Source of the DNA: Patescibacteria group bacterium UBA1400
Lineage (GTDB): Bacteria; Patescibacteriota; Microgenomatia; UBA1400
Reading direction: 5' to 3'
Assembly (NCBI GenBank): GCA_002305125.1
Contig: DBQG01000047.1
Coordinates: 1 to 26,390, forward strand
DNA: 26,390 nucleotides
Part shown: positions 1-8,504 of the stretch, one piece after another
How positions within the stretch are numbered: the stretch's first letter is position 1
Layout: the number at the start of each line of letters is the position of its first letter
Notes under the pieces: model-generated
Database searches by the model: none
Seen by the model: the letters and a program-made list of their open reading frames with translations, nothing else
What the model was told of the DNA's origin: nothing
Translations under genes and position numbers: made by a program

Positions 1-23
1 GGGTTCAAGTCCCACCCCTGGCA
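1..23 (+). tRNA. 3' end of a tRNA cut by the window edge (identity unknown)
   Basis: The first bases read as the last part of a T arm: GGG, then the loop TTCAAGT, then the 3' T-stem strand CCCAC (11-15). This is followed by a 7-nt acceptor strand CCCTGGC (16-22) and discriminator A (23). The next bases are CAA, so CCA is not encoded in full. The anticodon lies upstream of the window, so the amino acid cannot be told. The missing 5' end should begin GCCAGGG. Confidence 0.75.
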
Positions 24-43
24 CAAACTTTATAAAAATTAAA

Positions 44-72
44 TTGAGGAGTTAGTAATTTTTACCTAAAAT
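44..72 (+). promoter_or_regulatory. sigma70-type promoter, leaderless start
   Basis: TTGAGG (44-49), a 17-bp spacer and TAAAAT (67-72). Only 6 nt separate the -10 box from the ATG at 79, so transcription should begin at or within a base of the start codon. Confidence 0.6.
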
Positions 73-78
73 AAATTT

Positions 79-1236
79 ATGGAAGAACAAAAACCTCCTC
101 AATTTAAACTTGATAATTCTTTAGCTCCTTCTTCAGAAACCATTCCTCATAAATCAAAAAACTGGTTAATCATAGTTTTAATTTTACTGCTTTTATCTTC
201 TTTAAGTGCAGCTTTTTATTTTGCTTATAAATATAATTTTATTAATAAACAAATCAATGAAAAACAGGTTAATACTGAGGAGGTTTTACCACCCTCATCA
301 GTCTTACAACTCTCACCTCTATCATCTGCAGGTCCTTTTACAAACTGGCAAACTTATAACAGTGATCTTTTAGCTTTTACAGTTAAGCACCCTGAGGACT
401 GGTATCTGTCAAATGATATTTTAACTGACTATGATCTCGAAAATTATAGTAATGGTTCCAAACAAGATATGCTTACTTTTCATTCAACTAAAATTAAATG
501 TGATTTTGCTTTTTATAATCCTCAAAGTGCCGAACTTATTAATGAAAAAAAGATAGTAGATGGACAGGTTGATATTTTTCAAGGGGAGGCTAAAGATAAT
601 ACTAACTTAGAAGGACCAGGATTGGGTGCGGGTGTTTTATTTTTAATACAAGATGATATTCACGATCCTATTGCTTTGCTTTGTTTTGCTTATAATAAAA
701 CAAAAGAAAAACAAGTACATAACATCTTATCTACCCTTGAGTTTAATGATCAAGTTTACGAACTTCAGATAAAAGTTAGAGAACCTTTTTTTCCTCAAGA
801 AGTTAAAGAACGTTTTTACAATATCAGTTATGATGGCCAGAAAGGTGATCAGTTTTATAAAGTAAAAGGTCAGGAAGGATATGATAAAGGTATAGAAATA
901 GTAAGGGATGATACTAAAGTAAATTTAACTCCTGTTTTTGAAGGAACAAGTGTTCCTTACAATGAAGTTCAACAAGTAGAAAAGTTAGTTAATAAGGATT
1001 TAAGTTTGGAAACTATTTACAGGATTAAAAGTACGGAAAGTAACTCTTATATAAAGTATGTTTATGTTAATGGTTATGAATCAGGAGAAAGCTCTTGTAC
1101 TCATCTTAGTCCTAAACCTATGGCCTGTAGTATGAGTAATTTATTAGGTTTTGAGGTTTATTGTGAGACAAACCTAACAGGAGCTGAAACTTGTGATCAA
1201 ATAGTAGGAAGCTTAAGTGTAACTTCTAAAAATTAA
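79..1236 (+). CDS. membrane-anchored extracytoplasmic protein, unknown function
   Basis: 385 residues. A polar N-terminal stretch of about 27 residues is followed by one strong hydrophobic segment (about 29-50, containing IIVLILLLLSSLSAAFYFA). The remaining ~330 residues are soluble and would face outside. This part includes the sequence FTVKHPEDWYLSND, similar in style to PsbP-like or lipoprotein surface domains, and several Cys residues (SSCTH, MACSM, YCETN, ETCDQ) that could form disulfides. I do not recognise a specific family. The start at 79 is supported by a promoter whose -10 box ends 7 nt before the ATG and by the absence of a Shine-Dalgarno (SD) sequence. The gene follows a tRNA and stands alone. 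Confidence 0.8.
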   Translation: MEEQKPPQFKLDNSLAPSSETIPHKSKNWLIIVLILLLLSSLSAAFYFAYKYNFINKQINEKQVNTEEVLPPSSVLQLSPLSSAGPFTNWQTYNSDLLAFTVKHPEDWYLSNDILTDYDLENYSNGSKQDMLTFHSTKIKCDFAFYNPQSAELINEKKIVDGQVDIFQGEAKDNTNLEGPGLGAGVLFLIQDDIHDPIALLCFAYNKTKEKQVHNILSTLEFNDQVYELQIKVREPFFPQEVKERFYNISYDGQKGDQFYKVKGQEGYDKGIEIVRDDTKVNLTPVFEGTSVPYNEVQQVEKLVNKDLSLETIYRIKSTESNSYIKYVYVNGYESGESSCTHLSPKPMACSMSNLLGFEVYCETNLTGAETCDQIVGSLSVTSKN

Positions 1237-1402
1237 AGTGTCTGTTCTAAAATTCGCCTAAAAGCTTATCAGAAAACTTCTTTCTTACCTGTTTATTACT
1301 ACTTTTTAAAATCTTTCTTATAAAAAACCCTTATTCTTTAGTTAGTTTATTAGTTTAAGTTTTTTAAACTTTTACTGTTTTTTAAATTTATTTTTTAAAA
1401 CC

Positions 1403-2029
1403 ATGAATCTAAACTTATTAGGTCTCTTCATCTTTATAATTTACATTCCTATTTTTTTGAGCAGCCTGCTTTACTTAAAATGGCAAAACAGTAAAATGGC
1501 CATTGAGGCTTTATGGATCTCCAGTTTGGGAGAAACTACTTCTGTCCATGGCTGGCTGTTTAATCTCTTAATTTCCTTATTCGGACTGCTAAGCCTGGTT
1601 TTTGTTTTTAACTTTCAAAACCTGCTGCCGCAAACTAGCTTAACCGTTTTCAGTCTTCTTTTTCTTTATCTTACCGGAGTAGCTGCTTTTCTGGTTGGTT
1701 TTTTTCCTAACAATACGGCAGAAAAAATCCATTACAAGATTGCTGTTCTTCTTTTCACCAGTATTATTCTGTCTTCTTTTTTAACCATTCACTCAATTTA
1801 CTACTCCTCCTTAATTCCCCAATGGACTATTCTTTTAAACTTGATTTTACTGGGCTCCTTCATTTTTCCAGGCATAAGCTGGCTTTATGGTTTAAGTAAA
1901 CGAAAATATCCTGCTTTTTTTAAAAAGGTTGCTTATCAATACCGGGGTTTATGGGAATGGATCTCCTGCTTTCTGGCTGCTTGCTGGGCTTGGTCAATGG
2001 CAGTTATTACATTATTAGTTTTAATTTAA
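1403..2029 (+). CDS. six-helix membrane protein, DUF998-like
   Basis: 208 residues with about six hydrophobic helices (roughly 3-25, 49-70, 78-100, 112-133, 140-163 and 183-207). The pattern SLGETTSVHGWLFN near the start of helix 2 and VGFFPNN...EKIHY between helices 3 and 4 resembles DUF998 membrane proteins, where a similar FP...H element is conserved. That family has no settled function. The gene is followed 7 nt later by a GT2 glycosyltransferase with its own SD, so the two are probably co-transcribed. A role in membrane or envelope lipid glycosylation is possible but only inferred from that neighbour. There is no clear SD or -10 box at the expected distance before ATG 1403, so the start is less certain than the gene. 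Confidence 0.75.
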   Translation: MNLNLLGLFIFIIYIPIFLSSLLYLKWQNSKMAIEALWISSLGETTSVHGWLFNLLISLFGLLSLVFVFNFQNLLPQTSLTVFSLLFLYLTGVAAFLVGFFPNNTAEKIHYKIAVLLFTSIILSSFLTIHSIYYSSLIPQWTILLNLILLGSFIFPGISWLYGLSKRKYPAFFKKVAYQYRGLWEWISCFLAACWAWSMAVITLLVLI

Positions 2030-2036
2030 GGAAAAA

Positions 2037-2717
2037 ATGAACTGTTCTATAGTAGTTCCTTTTTACAATGAAGATAAAAGAATTTTAAAAGTTTTACAAA
2101 CTGTTACTAAGGTTAAAAACGCCAGACAGATAATTGTTGTTGATGACGGCTCAGAGGTTGATTTAACAGCAAAAATTAAAAAACTTTATCCTCACATTAC
2201 GGTTATAAGAAATAAGAAAAACAGGGGGAAAAGTCAGGCAGTTTGGCTGGGAATTAAAAAGGCTGTGGGTAAATATATTTTTCTGGTTGATGCTGATTTA
2301 AAAAATCTGACTAGGAAAAGCTTGGAAAAAGCTATTTTTTTAATGGACAAAAAACACCCGGACATGCTTATTTTAAAAAGAGTTAATACTTTTTTTCTGG
2401 CCCGGTTAAGTTCAGGAAACATTATTTTCTCCGGAGAAAGAATTTTAAAAAAAAGTGACTTAAAAAAAGTTTTTATTCAATATAAACCCAAAGGGTTTGA
2501 ACTGGAGATAGCCATAAACCAGTATATGATGAAACATAATAAAAAAGTTTACTGGCTTCCCATTCAGGCATGCAACACCTATAAGATGAATAAAAGGGGT
2601 TTTGTTCCCGGTCTGTCTCAGGATATTTCTGTCTTCTTTCACCTTGTTAACCATTTGGGTGTCGGCAACTACCTGAAACAAATTTTCCTTTTTGCCAAAA
2701 AAGAGGTTTCTTATTAA
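2037..2717 (+). CDS. family 2 glycosyltransferase (dolichyl-phosphate-mannose-synthase-like)
   Basis: 226 residues, a single GT-A domain. It opens with SIVVPFYNED (4-13) and has VVDDGSE (34-40), the sugar-nucleotide binding motif, then NRGKSQAVWLGIKKA (62-76) and the metal-binding DAD (85-87). The family moves a sugar from a nucleotide donor to a lipid phosphate or glycan. No C-terminal membrane helix is seen, so the adjacent DUF998-like membrane protein could supply membrane attachment (inference). The SD AAGGA lies 6 nt before the ATG. The acceptor cannot be told from sequence. Confidence 0.88.
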   Translation: MNCSIVVPFYNEDKRILKVLQTVTKVKNARQIIVVDDGSEVDLTAKIKKLYPHITVIRNKKNRGKSQAVWLGIKKAVGKYIFLVDADLKNLTRKSLEKAIFLMDKKHPDMLILKRVNTFFLARLSSGNIIFSGERILKKSDLKKVFIQYKPKGFELEIAINQYMMKHNKKVYWLPIQACNTYKMNKRGFVPGLSQDISVFFHLVNHLGVGNYLKQIFLFAKKEVSY

Positions 2718-2719
2718 TT

Positions 2720-2748
2720 TTTACTTTTCAGGCTTTAAATAATAAAAT
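2720..2748 (+). promoter_or_regulatory. promoter with leaderless geometry before the DNA-repair fusion gene
   Basis: TTTACT (2720-2725), a 17-bp spacer and TAAAAT (2743-2748), then 6 nt to the ATG at 2755. No SD is present. Confidence 0.5.
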
Positions 2749-2754
2749 CAGCTT

Positions 2755-4062
2755 ATGAAACTTGGCGCTCACTTTTCTATTGAAGGCGGACTGACTCAGG
2801 CTCTTTTAAGAGCTCAGAAAGCTAAAGCCAATACTTTGCAGATCTTTTCCTCCTCTCCCCGGACCTGGCAGGGACCACAAATTAATAGCGGACAGATAAA
2901 CAGTTTTCTTAAACTAAGCCGGCAAAAAGCTATTTATCCTGCTTTTATTCATGCCAAATATCTTGTCAATCTAGCTACTCCCAAACCTAGTAACATCCAA
3001 AAAAGCATCAACTCCCTTGTCCAGGACTTAAATTTAAGCCAGAAAATAAATGGAGGCGGAGTAATCTTTCATCCCAGAACCAGCAACCCGGCCCAGCTTA
3101 TAAAAGGCCTTAAAGAGGTTTTAAACAAAACACCTAAAAATACGATTCTGATTTTAGAAAACATGGCTCAGGAAAGCCTGAAAGATTTAGGCAAAATCTT
3201 TAAAGCTGTTGCCAACAGAAGACTTGGCTTTTGTTATGATACGGCTCATGGCTTTCAGCACGGTTATAACTTAAATGATATTTTCACCAACATCAAACGT
3301 CATATTGGTTTTCAGAGGTTAACCTTAATCCATTTAAATGACTCTAAAACTCTTTTTGCCTCCAAACATGATATTCATGCCAATATCGGCCAGGGGCAGA
3401 TCAGGAAAAATACTTTCTTTACCTTATTAAACCATCCCTTAACTGCAAACGTTCCCTTTATACTTGAGACTCCCAGTTTTAAAAAAAATGATGATCATGA
3501 AACAGAATTTAAAGCTGTAAAAGAACAAAAGGGGACAAGGCTTAAAAAAGATTTTTTCCTTAAACCGACGCTGAAAGTAGCCAGGGAACTGCTTGGCAAA
3601 TACCTGATTTACAAAACAAAGACTGATATAAAAATAGGCGAAATTACGGAAACCGAGGCTTATGTTGGTTTTGAAGATAAGGCTTCTCATGCCTCAAAAG
3701 GGGAGACCCCGAGAACTAAACCCATGTTTATGGAGGGAGGCCGGCTCTATATTTACCTTATTTATGGCATATATCATTGCTTAAACATCGTCACGGAAAA
3801 AAGGGGATATCCGGCTGCTGTTCTGATCAGAAAAGTAAAACCGGTGTTTGGTTTAAACAGCAAAACTGACGGGCCGGGAAAACTCTGCCGCGAGTTTAAG
3901 CTGACAAAAGACAAAAACCTGCTTGATATTACTCAACCTCAAAGCCCAATTTTTATTGCTGATACCGGTTTTAAACCGGAGAAAATTCTGACAGGCAAAA
4001 GAGTCGGAGTTGACTATGCCGGGACCTGGAAAGATAAACCCTGGCGCTTTTTTGCAGCGTAA
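2755..4062 (+). CDS. fusion: AP endonuclease IV + alkyladenine (3-methyladenine) DNA glycosylase
   Basis: 435 residues joining two base-excision-repair enzymes in one frame. Residues 1-257 are an endonuclease IV (Nfo) TIM barrel that cuts 5' of abasic sites. All nine metal ligands are visible: H66 (FIHAKY), H106 (IFHPRT), E135 (LILENM), D162 and H165 (YDTAH), H193 (IHLNDS), D206 and H208 (HDIHANIGQG) and E238 (ILETPS). Residues 262-435 are an AAG/MPG-type glycosylase, which releases alkylated purines. E301, Y303 and H312 (ETEAYVGFEDKASHA), Y334 and Y337 (IYLIYG) and N344 match the human catalytic and base-pocket residues E125, Y127, H136, Y159, Y162 and N169. The glycosylase makes the abasic site that the endonuclease then cuts, so the chain could couple both steps. 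There is no stop, frameshift or start between the halves; the linker is only a few residues. A symbol is withheld because nfo and mpg each describe only half. Confidence 0.93.
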   Translation: MKLGAHFSIEGGLTQALLRAQKAKANTLQIFSSSPRTWQGPQINSGQINSFLKLSRQKAIYPAFIHAKYLVNLATPKPSNIQKSINSLVQDLNLSQKINGGGVIFHPRTSNPAQLIKGLKEVLNKTPKNTILILENMAQESLKDLGKIFKAVANRRLGFCYDTAHGFQHGYNLNDIFTNIKRHIGFQRLTLIHLNDSKTLFASKHDIHANIGQGQIRKNTFFTLLNHPLTANVPFILETPSFKKNDDHETEFKAVKEQKGTRLKKDFFLKPTLKVARELLGKYLIYKTKTDIKIGEITETEAYVGFEDKASHASKGETPRTKPMFMEGGRLYIYLIYGIYHCLNIVTEKRGYPAAVLIRKVKPVFGLNSKTDGPGKLCREFKLTKDKNLLDITQPQSPIFIADTGFKPEKILTGKRVGVDYAGTWKDKPWRFFAA

Positions 4063-4071
4063 TGCTATAAT
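4063..4071 (+). promoter_or_regulatory. extended -10 promoter element
   Basis: TGCTATAAT, a perfect extended -10, ends 9 nt before ATG 4081. No convincing -35. Predicts a leader of at most a few bases. Confidence 0.5.
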
Positions 4072-4080
4072 TATGCCTCT

Positions 4081-4320
4081 ATGACAAACATTCAAGAAAT
4101 AGATATAGATATTCACGAACCTTTTTGTCCACTAGAAAGGGACGCTCCCTATGAATTGCCCATGGTAGATGTGGCAGGTACTTTTGAAAACTCTGGAGTC
4201 CCACTTTCATTTTTATTTCTTGACCAACTTAGACAAGCAAGGTGTATTGGTGAATTTAATGCTATGCTGAGCGCATATCTCACCCCAAGTATGATTCAAA
4301 GAGCAACTGCATCAAGTTGA
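4081..4320 (+). CDS. small acidic protein of unknown function
   Basis: 79 residues, acidic N-terminal half (EIDIDIHEPFCPLERDAP) and a more hydrophobic middle (PLSFLFLDQLRQARCI). No signal peptide, membrane helix or known motif. The start is supported by an extended -10 just upstream and by the lack of an SD, matching other genes here. It sits alone between the repair fusion and the ABC exporter, each of which has its own promoter. I do not recognise it. Confidence 0.55.
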   Translation: MTNIQEIDIDIHEPFCPLERDAPYELPMVDVAGTFENSGVPLSFLFLDQLRQARCIGEFNAMLSAYLTPSMIQRATASS

Positions 4321-4411
4321 CCAAAAATGCAGTTTTTTCCTCTTTATCCATTTGAAATGAATTTTCCTTTTGGATTGTCTATAAATCCATAAATTACTCT
4401 TTTTAAAAACT

Positions 4412-4440
4412 TTGTCAGAAAATCTCATTTTTGCTACAAT
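4412..4440 (+). promoter_or_regulatory. strong promoter of the MacAB-type operon, leaderless start
   Basis: TTGTCA (4412-4417), a 17-bp spacer ending in TGC, and TACAAT (4435-4440), forming an extended -10. ATG 4447 is 6 nt downstream, exactly where transcription should start. Confidence 0.7.
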
Positions 4441-4446
4441 GAAATA

Positions 4447-5508
4447 ATGCCTACATTTTTTAAAAAGGGAGTTGGTTTTTTAACGGATAATTGGAAAAAA
4501 GGAGTTGCCGGCCTTACAATTCTGGGCCTGGGACTGACAGGAGCCAATTATCTTAAAGGTAATGGTAAAAACCTGCCTTATAAAATGGCTCAGGTTAAAC
4601 TACAGGATGTGGTTCAGACTGTTTCTGCCTCAGGCAAGGTTTCATCAGAAGAAATGGCTACTTTGCGTTTTCAAACTTCAGGCAGGCTTTCTTGGGTGGG
4701 AGTCAAAGAAGGGGACAGGGTAATAAAGTGGCAGGCTTTAGCCTCGCTTGATAAAAGAGAGTTGGAAAAAAAGTTAAAACAGGAACTTTTAGATTATCAG
4801 GATGAGCGCTGGGACTTTGAACAAACCCAGGAGGATTATCAGGATGCCGCCCTAACCGAAGCAATAAGAAGAACCAAAGATCAGGGCCAGTTTGATCTTG
4901 ACAGGGTAGTGCTGGATGTAGAACTGGCTGATATTGCCTTAAAGTATGCCACCTTGTTTTCTCCCATTGAGGGTATTGTAGTTTCCCTTGATGCTCCTCA
5001 TGCCGGAGTAAATGTTACCCCCACCACCGCAGAAATTATTATTGCCAACCCCAGCAAAATGGTTTTAATCGCCAATATTGATGAAGCAGATATCGGCAAA
5101 ATCAAAGAAGGCCAAAAAGCCCTGGTATTGCTTGATGCTTATCCTGAGGAGCAAATGGAGTTAAGGGTAAGTAAAATTGGTTTTGATGCCACTACTACAG
5201 CCGGCGGCGGAACAGCCTTTCCGGTTGAGTTTTCCCTACCTGCTTATGAAGGCGACAGGTTTAAACTGGGAATGAACGGGGAGGTGGAAATTGTTATTAC
5301 CGAAGTTAAAGATGTCCTGACCGTTCCTTTTGAATCTGTCCAGGAAGATATGGACGGCAACTTTGTTTACGTTCTTAAAGAAAACAAACCAGTAAAACAA
5401 AGGGTTGAGATTGGTTTTTCCAATGATGTTGACAGCCAAGTTTTAACAGGTCTTGGAGAAGGAGACGAGATAATAGTTTCCGGTGTCAGTGATAATTTTC
5501 TAAAATGA
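4447..5508 (+). CDS. MacA/HlyD-like adaptor subunit of an ABC exporter
   Basis: 353 residues. An N-terminal membrane anchor (about 18-36, GVAGLTILGLGLTGANYL) is followed by a membrane-fusion fold. A biotinyl-lipoyl-like half (SGKVSSEEMATLRFQTSGRLSWVGVKEGDRV, about 62-95) is followed by a short alpha hairpin (about 102-150), the second lipoyl half (TLFSPIEGIVVSLDAPHAG) and a beta-barrel region. In MacAB systems this subunit links the permease to the outside. The helical hairpin is short, fitting an organism without TolC; no TolC-like gene is nearby. The stop overlaps the next ATG by 4 nt, so the three genes are translationally coupled. The substrate is unknown; macrolides, peptides and lipoproteins are all known for the family. 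Confidence 0.88.
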   Translation: MPTFFKKGVGFLTDNWKKGVAGLTILGLGLTGANYLKGNGKNLPYKMAQVKLQDVVQTVSASGKVSSEEMATLRFQTSGRLSWVGVKEGDRVIKWQALASLDKRELEKKLKQELLDYQDERWDFEQTQEDYQDAALTEAIRRTKDQGQFDLDRVVLDVELADIALKYATLFSPIEGIVVSLDAPHAGVNVTPTTAEIIIANPSKMVLIANIDEADIGKIKEGQKALVLLDAYPEEQMELRVSKIGFDATTTAGGGTAFPVEFSLPAYEGDRFKLGMNGEVEIVITEVKDVLTVPFESVQEDMDGNFVYVLKENKPVKQRVEIGFSNDVDSQVLTGLGEGDEIIVSGVSDNFLK

Positions 5509-6194
5509 AACCCCTTATAAGCCTTAACAATATTAAAAAAGAGTTTCCCATGGACGGAGTCGTGGTCAAAGCTTTAAGAGGAGCTGATCTGGAAATTAAG
5601 ACAGGAGAGTTTGTGGCTATTGTCGGCCCTTCAGGATCGGGTAAAAGCACCTTAATGAATATTATTGGACTTCTTGACCGGCCCACTAAGGGAGAGTATT
5701 TTTTTGCTGGTGAAGAAGCCAGCAGTTTTTCTGACAACAAACTGGCCTTAATCCGAAACAGCAAGATTGGTTTTATCTTTCAAACTTTTAATCTTTTACC
5801 CCGAATAAGTGCTCTGGAGAATGTCAAAATGCCTTTAATGTACAAAGCTAAAACCAAGGAAAAGGAACGCAAAAACATGGCTATGGAAAAATTAAAACAG
5901 GTAGGACTTGAAGAAAGAGTAGAACACAGACCTAATCAACTGTCAGGAGGACAACAACAAAGAGTGGCTATTGCCAGAGCTTTAATAAATAATCCTGAAG
6001 TAATTTTGGCCGATGAACCGACCGGTAACCTGGACAGCAAATCAGGCAAAGAAATAATGGAAATTATTAAAAATCTCCATCGGGAAAAACGCACTATTAT
6101 TATGGTCACCCATGATCTTAAACTGGCTGGACAGGCTCAAAGAATTATTCAGGTTAAAGACGGCAAAATTATAAAAGACAGCAAGACAAAATGA
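5505..6194 (+). CDS. MacB/LolD-type ABC transporter ATPase
   Basis: 229 residues, a complete nucleotide-binding domain. Walker A is GPSGSGKST (41-49), the Q-loop is FQTFNLLPR (92-100), the signature is LSGGQQQRVAIARAL (146-160), Walker B is VILADEPTGNLD (167-177) and the switch histidine is in MVTHD (H203). The DEPTGNLDS sequence and the length are typical of the LolD/MacB class rather than importers. It is the second gene of a three-gene operon, overlapping the adaptor gene by 4 nt and the permease gene by 4 nt. Confidence 0.95.
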   Translation: MKPLISLNNIKKEFPMDGVVVKALRGADLEIKTGEFVAIVGPSGSGKSTLMNIIGLLDRPTKGEYFFAGEEASSFSDNKLALIRNSKIGFIFQTFNLLPRISALENVKMPLMYKAKTKEKERKNMAMEKLKQVGLEERVEHRPNQLSGGQQQRVAIARALINNPEVILADEPTGNLDSKSGKEIMEIIKNLHREKRTIIMVTHDLKLAGQAQRIIQVKDGKIIKDSKTK

Positions 6195-7396
6195 AAATAG
6201 ATGAAGCTTTCCAGATTGCCTTTAATGCCATAAAAGGAAGTAAAGTTAGGGCTTTTTTAACTATGTTAGGGATAATTATCGGCGTCGCCGCAGTAATTCT
6301 ACTGGTTTCGATCGGTTCGGGTCTGCAAAAGTATATTACTGAACAGTTTGAAGACCTGGGATCAAACTTGGTTATCATTATGCCCGGAAAAGTCAGCTTC
6401 CAGGATGAAGGAGCCAGAGAAGGGGGAGCTCCTGGTATCTCTACCAATAAACTGACTTTTAAACTTTCCCAGGATCTGGAAAGAAAGCTTACTTACAGCC
6501 AAACGGTTTTACCGGTAGTAGCCAAATCCCTGGTGGCCAAATACGGCAATAATTCCAAATCAACCGGACTGGTAGCCTCAAACAGCAAGTACCCCCAGGT
6601 TAGAAACTCGCCTGTGACTGAAGGAAGATTTTTTACCAAAGCCGAGGTTGACAGTTCTAAAAAAGTAGCTGTTATCGGCAAAACCCTGCAGCAAGAACTT
6701 TTTGGCAGCCTTGACCCGATTGGCAAAAGAATTCTGGTTTCTGATTCAAGATACACGGTTATTGGTGTTTTTGAAGAAAAAGGAGCCATGATGGGACAAG
6801 ACATGGATGATGTTATTGCCATACCTATAACAGCTGCCATCAAGCAGTTTAATGCTGAAAGGCTAAATTATATTTACCTTCAGGCTCCAGATGCTGACAC
6901 TGTTCCTAAAACCGTAGCTGAAGCCAAACAATTCCTTTTAAAAGAAATGGATGAGGATGACTTTTCTGTTTTGGATCAAAAAGACCTGGCTTCAACGGTT
7001 GAATCTATTCTGACCACCCTTACCGCCGGTCTGGGAGGAATTGCGGCCATCTCTTTGCTGGTGGGAGGTATAGGCATTATGAACATCATGCTGGTTTCAG
7101 TAACAGAAAGAACTAGGGAGATTGGTTTAAGAAAAGCGGTGGGAGCTACTTCCCAGGATATTTTAACTCAGTTTTTAGTCGAGGCTGTCTGTTTAAGCCT
7201 TGTCGGCGGCCTGATAGGAATTGGTCTTGGTTTTCTAGGCTCCCTGGCCTTGGGACAGTTTTTAAAAACAGCTGTTACTGGTTGGTCAGTAGGAATCGCT
7301 TTTTCTGTTTCGGTTTTGGTCGGCATTGTTTTTGGCGTCGCTCCGGCTTACAAAGCCTCAAAACTTGATCCCATAGAAGCTTTAAGATATGAGTAA
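6191..7396 (+). CDS. MacB-like ABC exporter permease (FtsX domain)
   Basis: 401 residues. The first membrane helix (about 19-42, containing FLTMLGIIIGVAAVILLVSIG) is followed by an extracytoplasmic MacB_PCD-type domain (about 45-265). Three C-terminal helices of the FtsX domain follow (about 278-305, 325-352 and 364-390), ending in the conserved PAYKASKLDPIEALRYE. TERTREIGLRKAVGAT, between helices 2 and 3, is the cytoplasmic coupling loop typical of this family. The ATPase is a separate gene here, whereas E. coli MacB has both in one chain. The complex most likely works as a mechanotransmission exporter; the cargo is not evident. Confidence 0.93.
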   Translation: MKIDEAFQIAFNAIKGSKVRAFLTMLGIIIGVAAVILLVSIGSGLQKYITEQFEDLGSNLVIIMPGKVSFQDEGAREGGAPGISTNKLTFKLSQDLERKLTYSQTVLPVVAKSLVAKYGNNSKSTGLVASNSKYPQVRNSPVTEGRFFTKAEVDSSKKVAVIGKTLQQELFGSLDPIGKRILVSDSRYTVIGVFEEKGAMMGQDMDDVIAIPITAAIKQFNAERLNYIYLQAPDADTVPKTVAEAKQFLLKEMDEDDFSVLDQKDLASTVESILTTLTAGLGGIAAISLLVGGIGIMNIMLVSVTERTREIGLRKAVGATSQDILTQFLVEAVCLSLVGGLIGIGLGFLGSLALGQFLKTAVTGWSVGIAFSVSVLVGIVFGVAPAYKASKLDPIEALRYE

Positions 7397-7467
7397 AAAA
7401 CTGAGAAGAAAAATGCCAAAAATTCCCAGAACCCCTCATATTTTTTTAAGAAACATAAAACATAAAA

Positions 7468-7495
7468 TTGCAAAAATAAAAATTCATGATAAAAT
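7468..7495 (+). promoter_or_regulatory. promoter of trigger factor, leaderless start
   Basis: TTGCAA (7468-7473), a 16-bp spacer and extended -10 TGATAAAAT (7487-7495). ATG 7504 lies 8 nt beyond the -10 box. An in-frame ATG at 7486 overlaps the promoter and is therefore unlikely to be the start. Confidence 0.6.
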
Positions 7496-7503
7496 CAGAG
7501 AGT

Positions 7504-8436
7504 ATGACCGAGAAAAAAACAAGTAAAAAGCAAGTTAAAACGGGTAAAAAACCCCCAGAGACTGTTGCTGAATCTAAACTTACCTGGCTTCCCAACAAAA
7601 CTTTTGAACTTGAATTTTCCGTTCCCTGGAACAAGGTTAAAATTGCCTATGATAAAACTTTGGAAGAAGTTGCTAAAAATATTGAGCTCAAAGGTTTTAG
7701 AAAAGGCAAGGCTCCAAAAAACATTGTTGAAAAAAATGTTGATAAACAAGCACTTTATGAAGAAGCAATTAAAAAACTGTTGCCAGAAACTTATCAAGCT
7801 GCAGTAACCAAACATAATCTTAAACCTATAATTTCTCCAAAAGTAGAGGCTGTTTCTTTAAAAGAAAATGAAGATTGGACTTTTAAAGCTACCGCTTGTG
7901 AAACCCCTGAAGTTAAACTTGGAGATTATCAAAAAACCGTCAAAGGAGAGCTTGCCAAAGACAGTATCTGGACTCCTGAAAAAGGACAAAGTTCTGCCAA
8001 AAAAGAAGAAAAACAAAAACCTACTGATGATCAAAAAGTTAAAATAGCCACCCAGGCTTTACTGGACAGTGCTCAAGTAAACTTATCCGATCTTTTGGTT
8101 GAAGAAGAGGTTTCCCGAATGCTTTCACGCCTGTTAGATCAAGTCAATGCTTTGGGCATGACTATCCAACAATACTTACAAAATCAAAACTTAACCCAAC
8201 AGCAGTTAAGGGAAAATTATAAAAAGCAGGCAGAACAAACTTTAAAACTGGAGTTTATTCTTCAGGAAGTTGTCAAAGACCAAAAGATAACAGTGGGGGA
8301 CAGTGATGTGGAAAAAATGATTGCGGCCGCACCGGATGAAAAAGTAAGAAAACAGCTTGAAACACCAATGCAAAAAGCTTACATTGCTTCAGTCTTAGCT
8401 AAACGAAAAGCTATTGACTATCTTATTAACCTATAG
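7504..8436 (+). CDS. tig: trigger factor, compact form without the PPIase domain
   Basis: 310 residues from ATG 7504, against about 430 in E. coli. The N-terminal ribosome-binding domain is clear, with the signature GFRKGKAPKNIVEK that docks at ribosomal protein L23 near the tunnel exit. The FKBP-like prolyl isomerase domain is absent. A low-complexity charged stretch (about 155-175, with KKEEKQKPTDDQ) sits at the junction, followed directly by the helical C-terminal chaperone domain (EEEVSRMLSRLLDQVNALG, then the helices to the end). The E. coli PPIase domain is dispensable for chaperone action, so this form can still be active. The alternative start 7486 would add MIKSES but lies inside the promoter. 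Confidence 0.88.
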   Translation: MTEKKTSKKQVKTGKKPPETVAESKLTWLPNKTFELEFSVPWNKVKIAYDKTLEEVAKNIELKGFRKGKAPKNIVEKNVDKQALYEEAIKKLLPETYQAAVTKHNLKPIISPKVEAVSLKENEDWTFKATACETPEVKLGDYQKTVKGELAKDSIWTPEKGQSSAKKEEKQKPTDDQKVKIATQALLDSAQVNLSDLLVEEEVSRMLSRLLDQVNALGMTIQQYLQNQNLTQQQLRENYKKQAEQTLKLEFILQEVVKDQKITVGDSDVEKMIAAAPDEKVRKQLETPMQKAYIASVLAKRKAIDYLINL

Positions 8437-8504
8437 TAGAATACGCCCCAAGTAGAAAAGGAGCCGTATTACTAGTAAATAATTCAATTATTTAAACTAA
8501 AATG

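Noticed and set aside
1352..1373. AGTTTAA/TTAAACT hairpin followed by TTT before the DUF998-like gene as a terminator
   Set aside because: The stem has only one G-C pair at each end region and a short T run; too weak to call in AT-rich DNA.
7486..7503. ATG 7486 as the trigger factor start
   Set aside because: It overlaps the extended -10 box, so the transcript should start after it.
8440..8470. AATACG...CGTATT inverted repeat after trigger factor
   Set aside because: Long unpaired middle and no T run; may be chance, and a terminator call is not justified.
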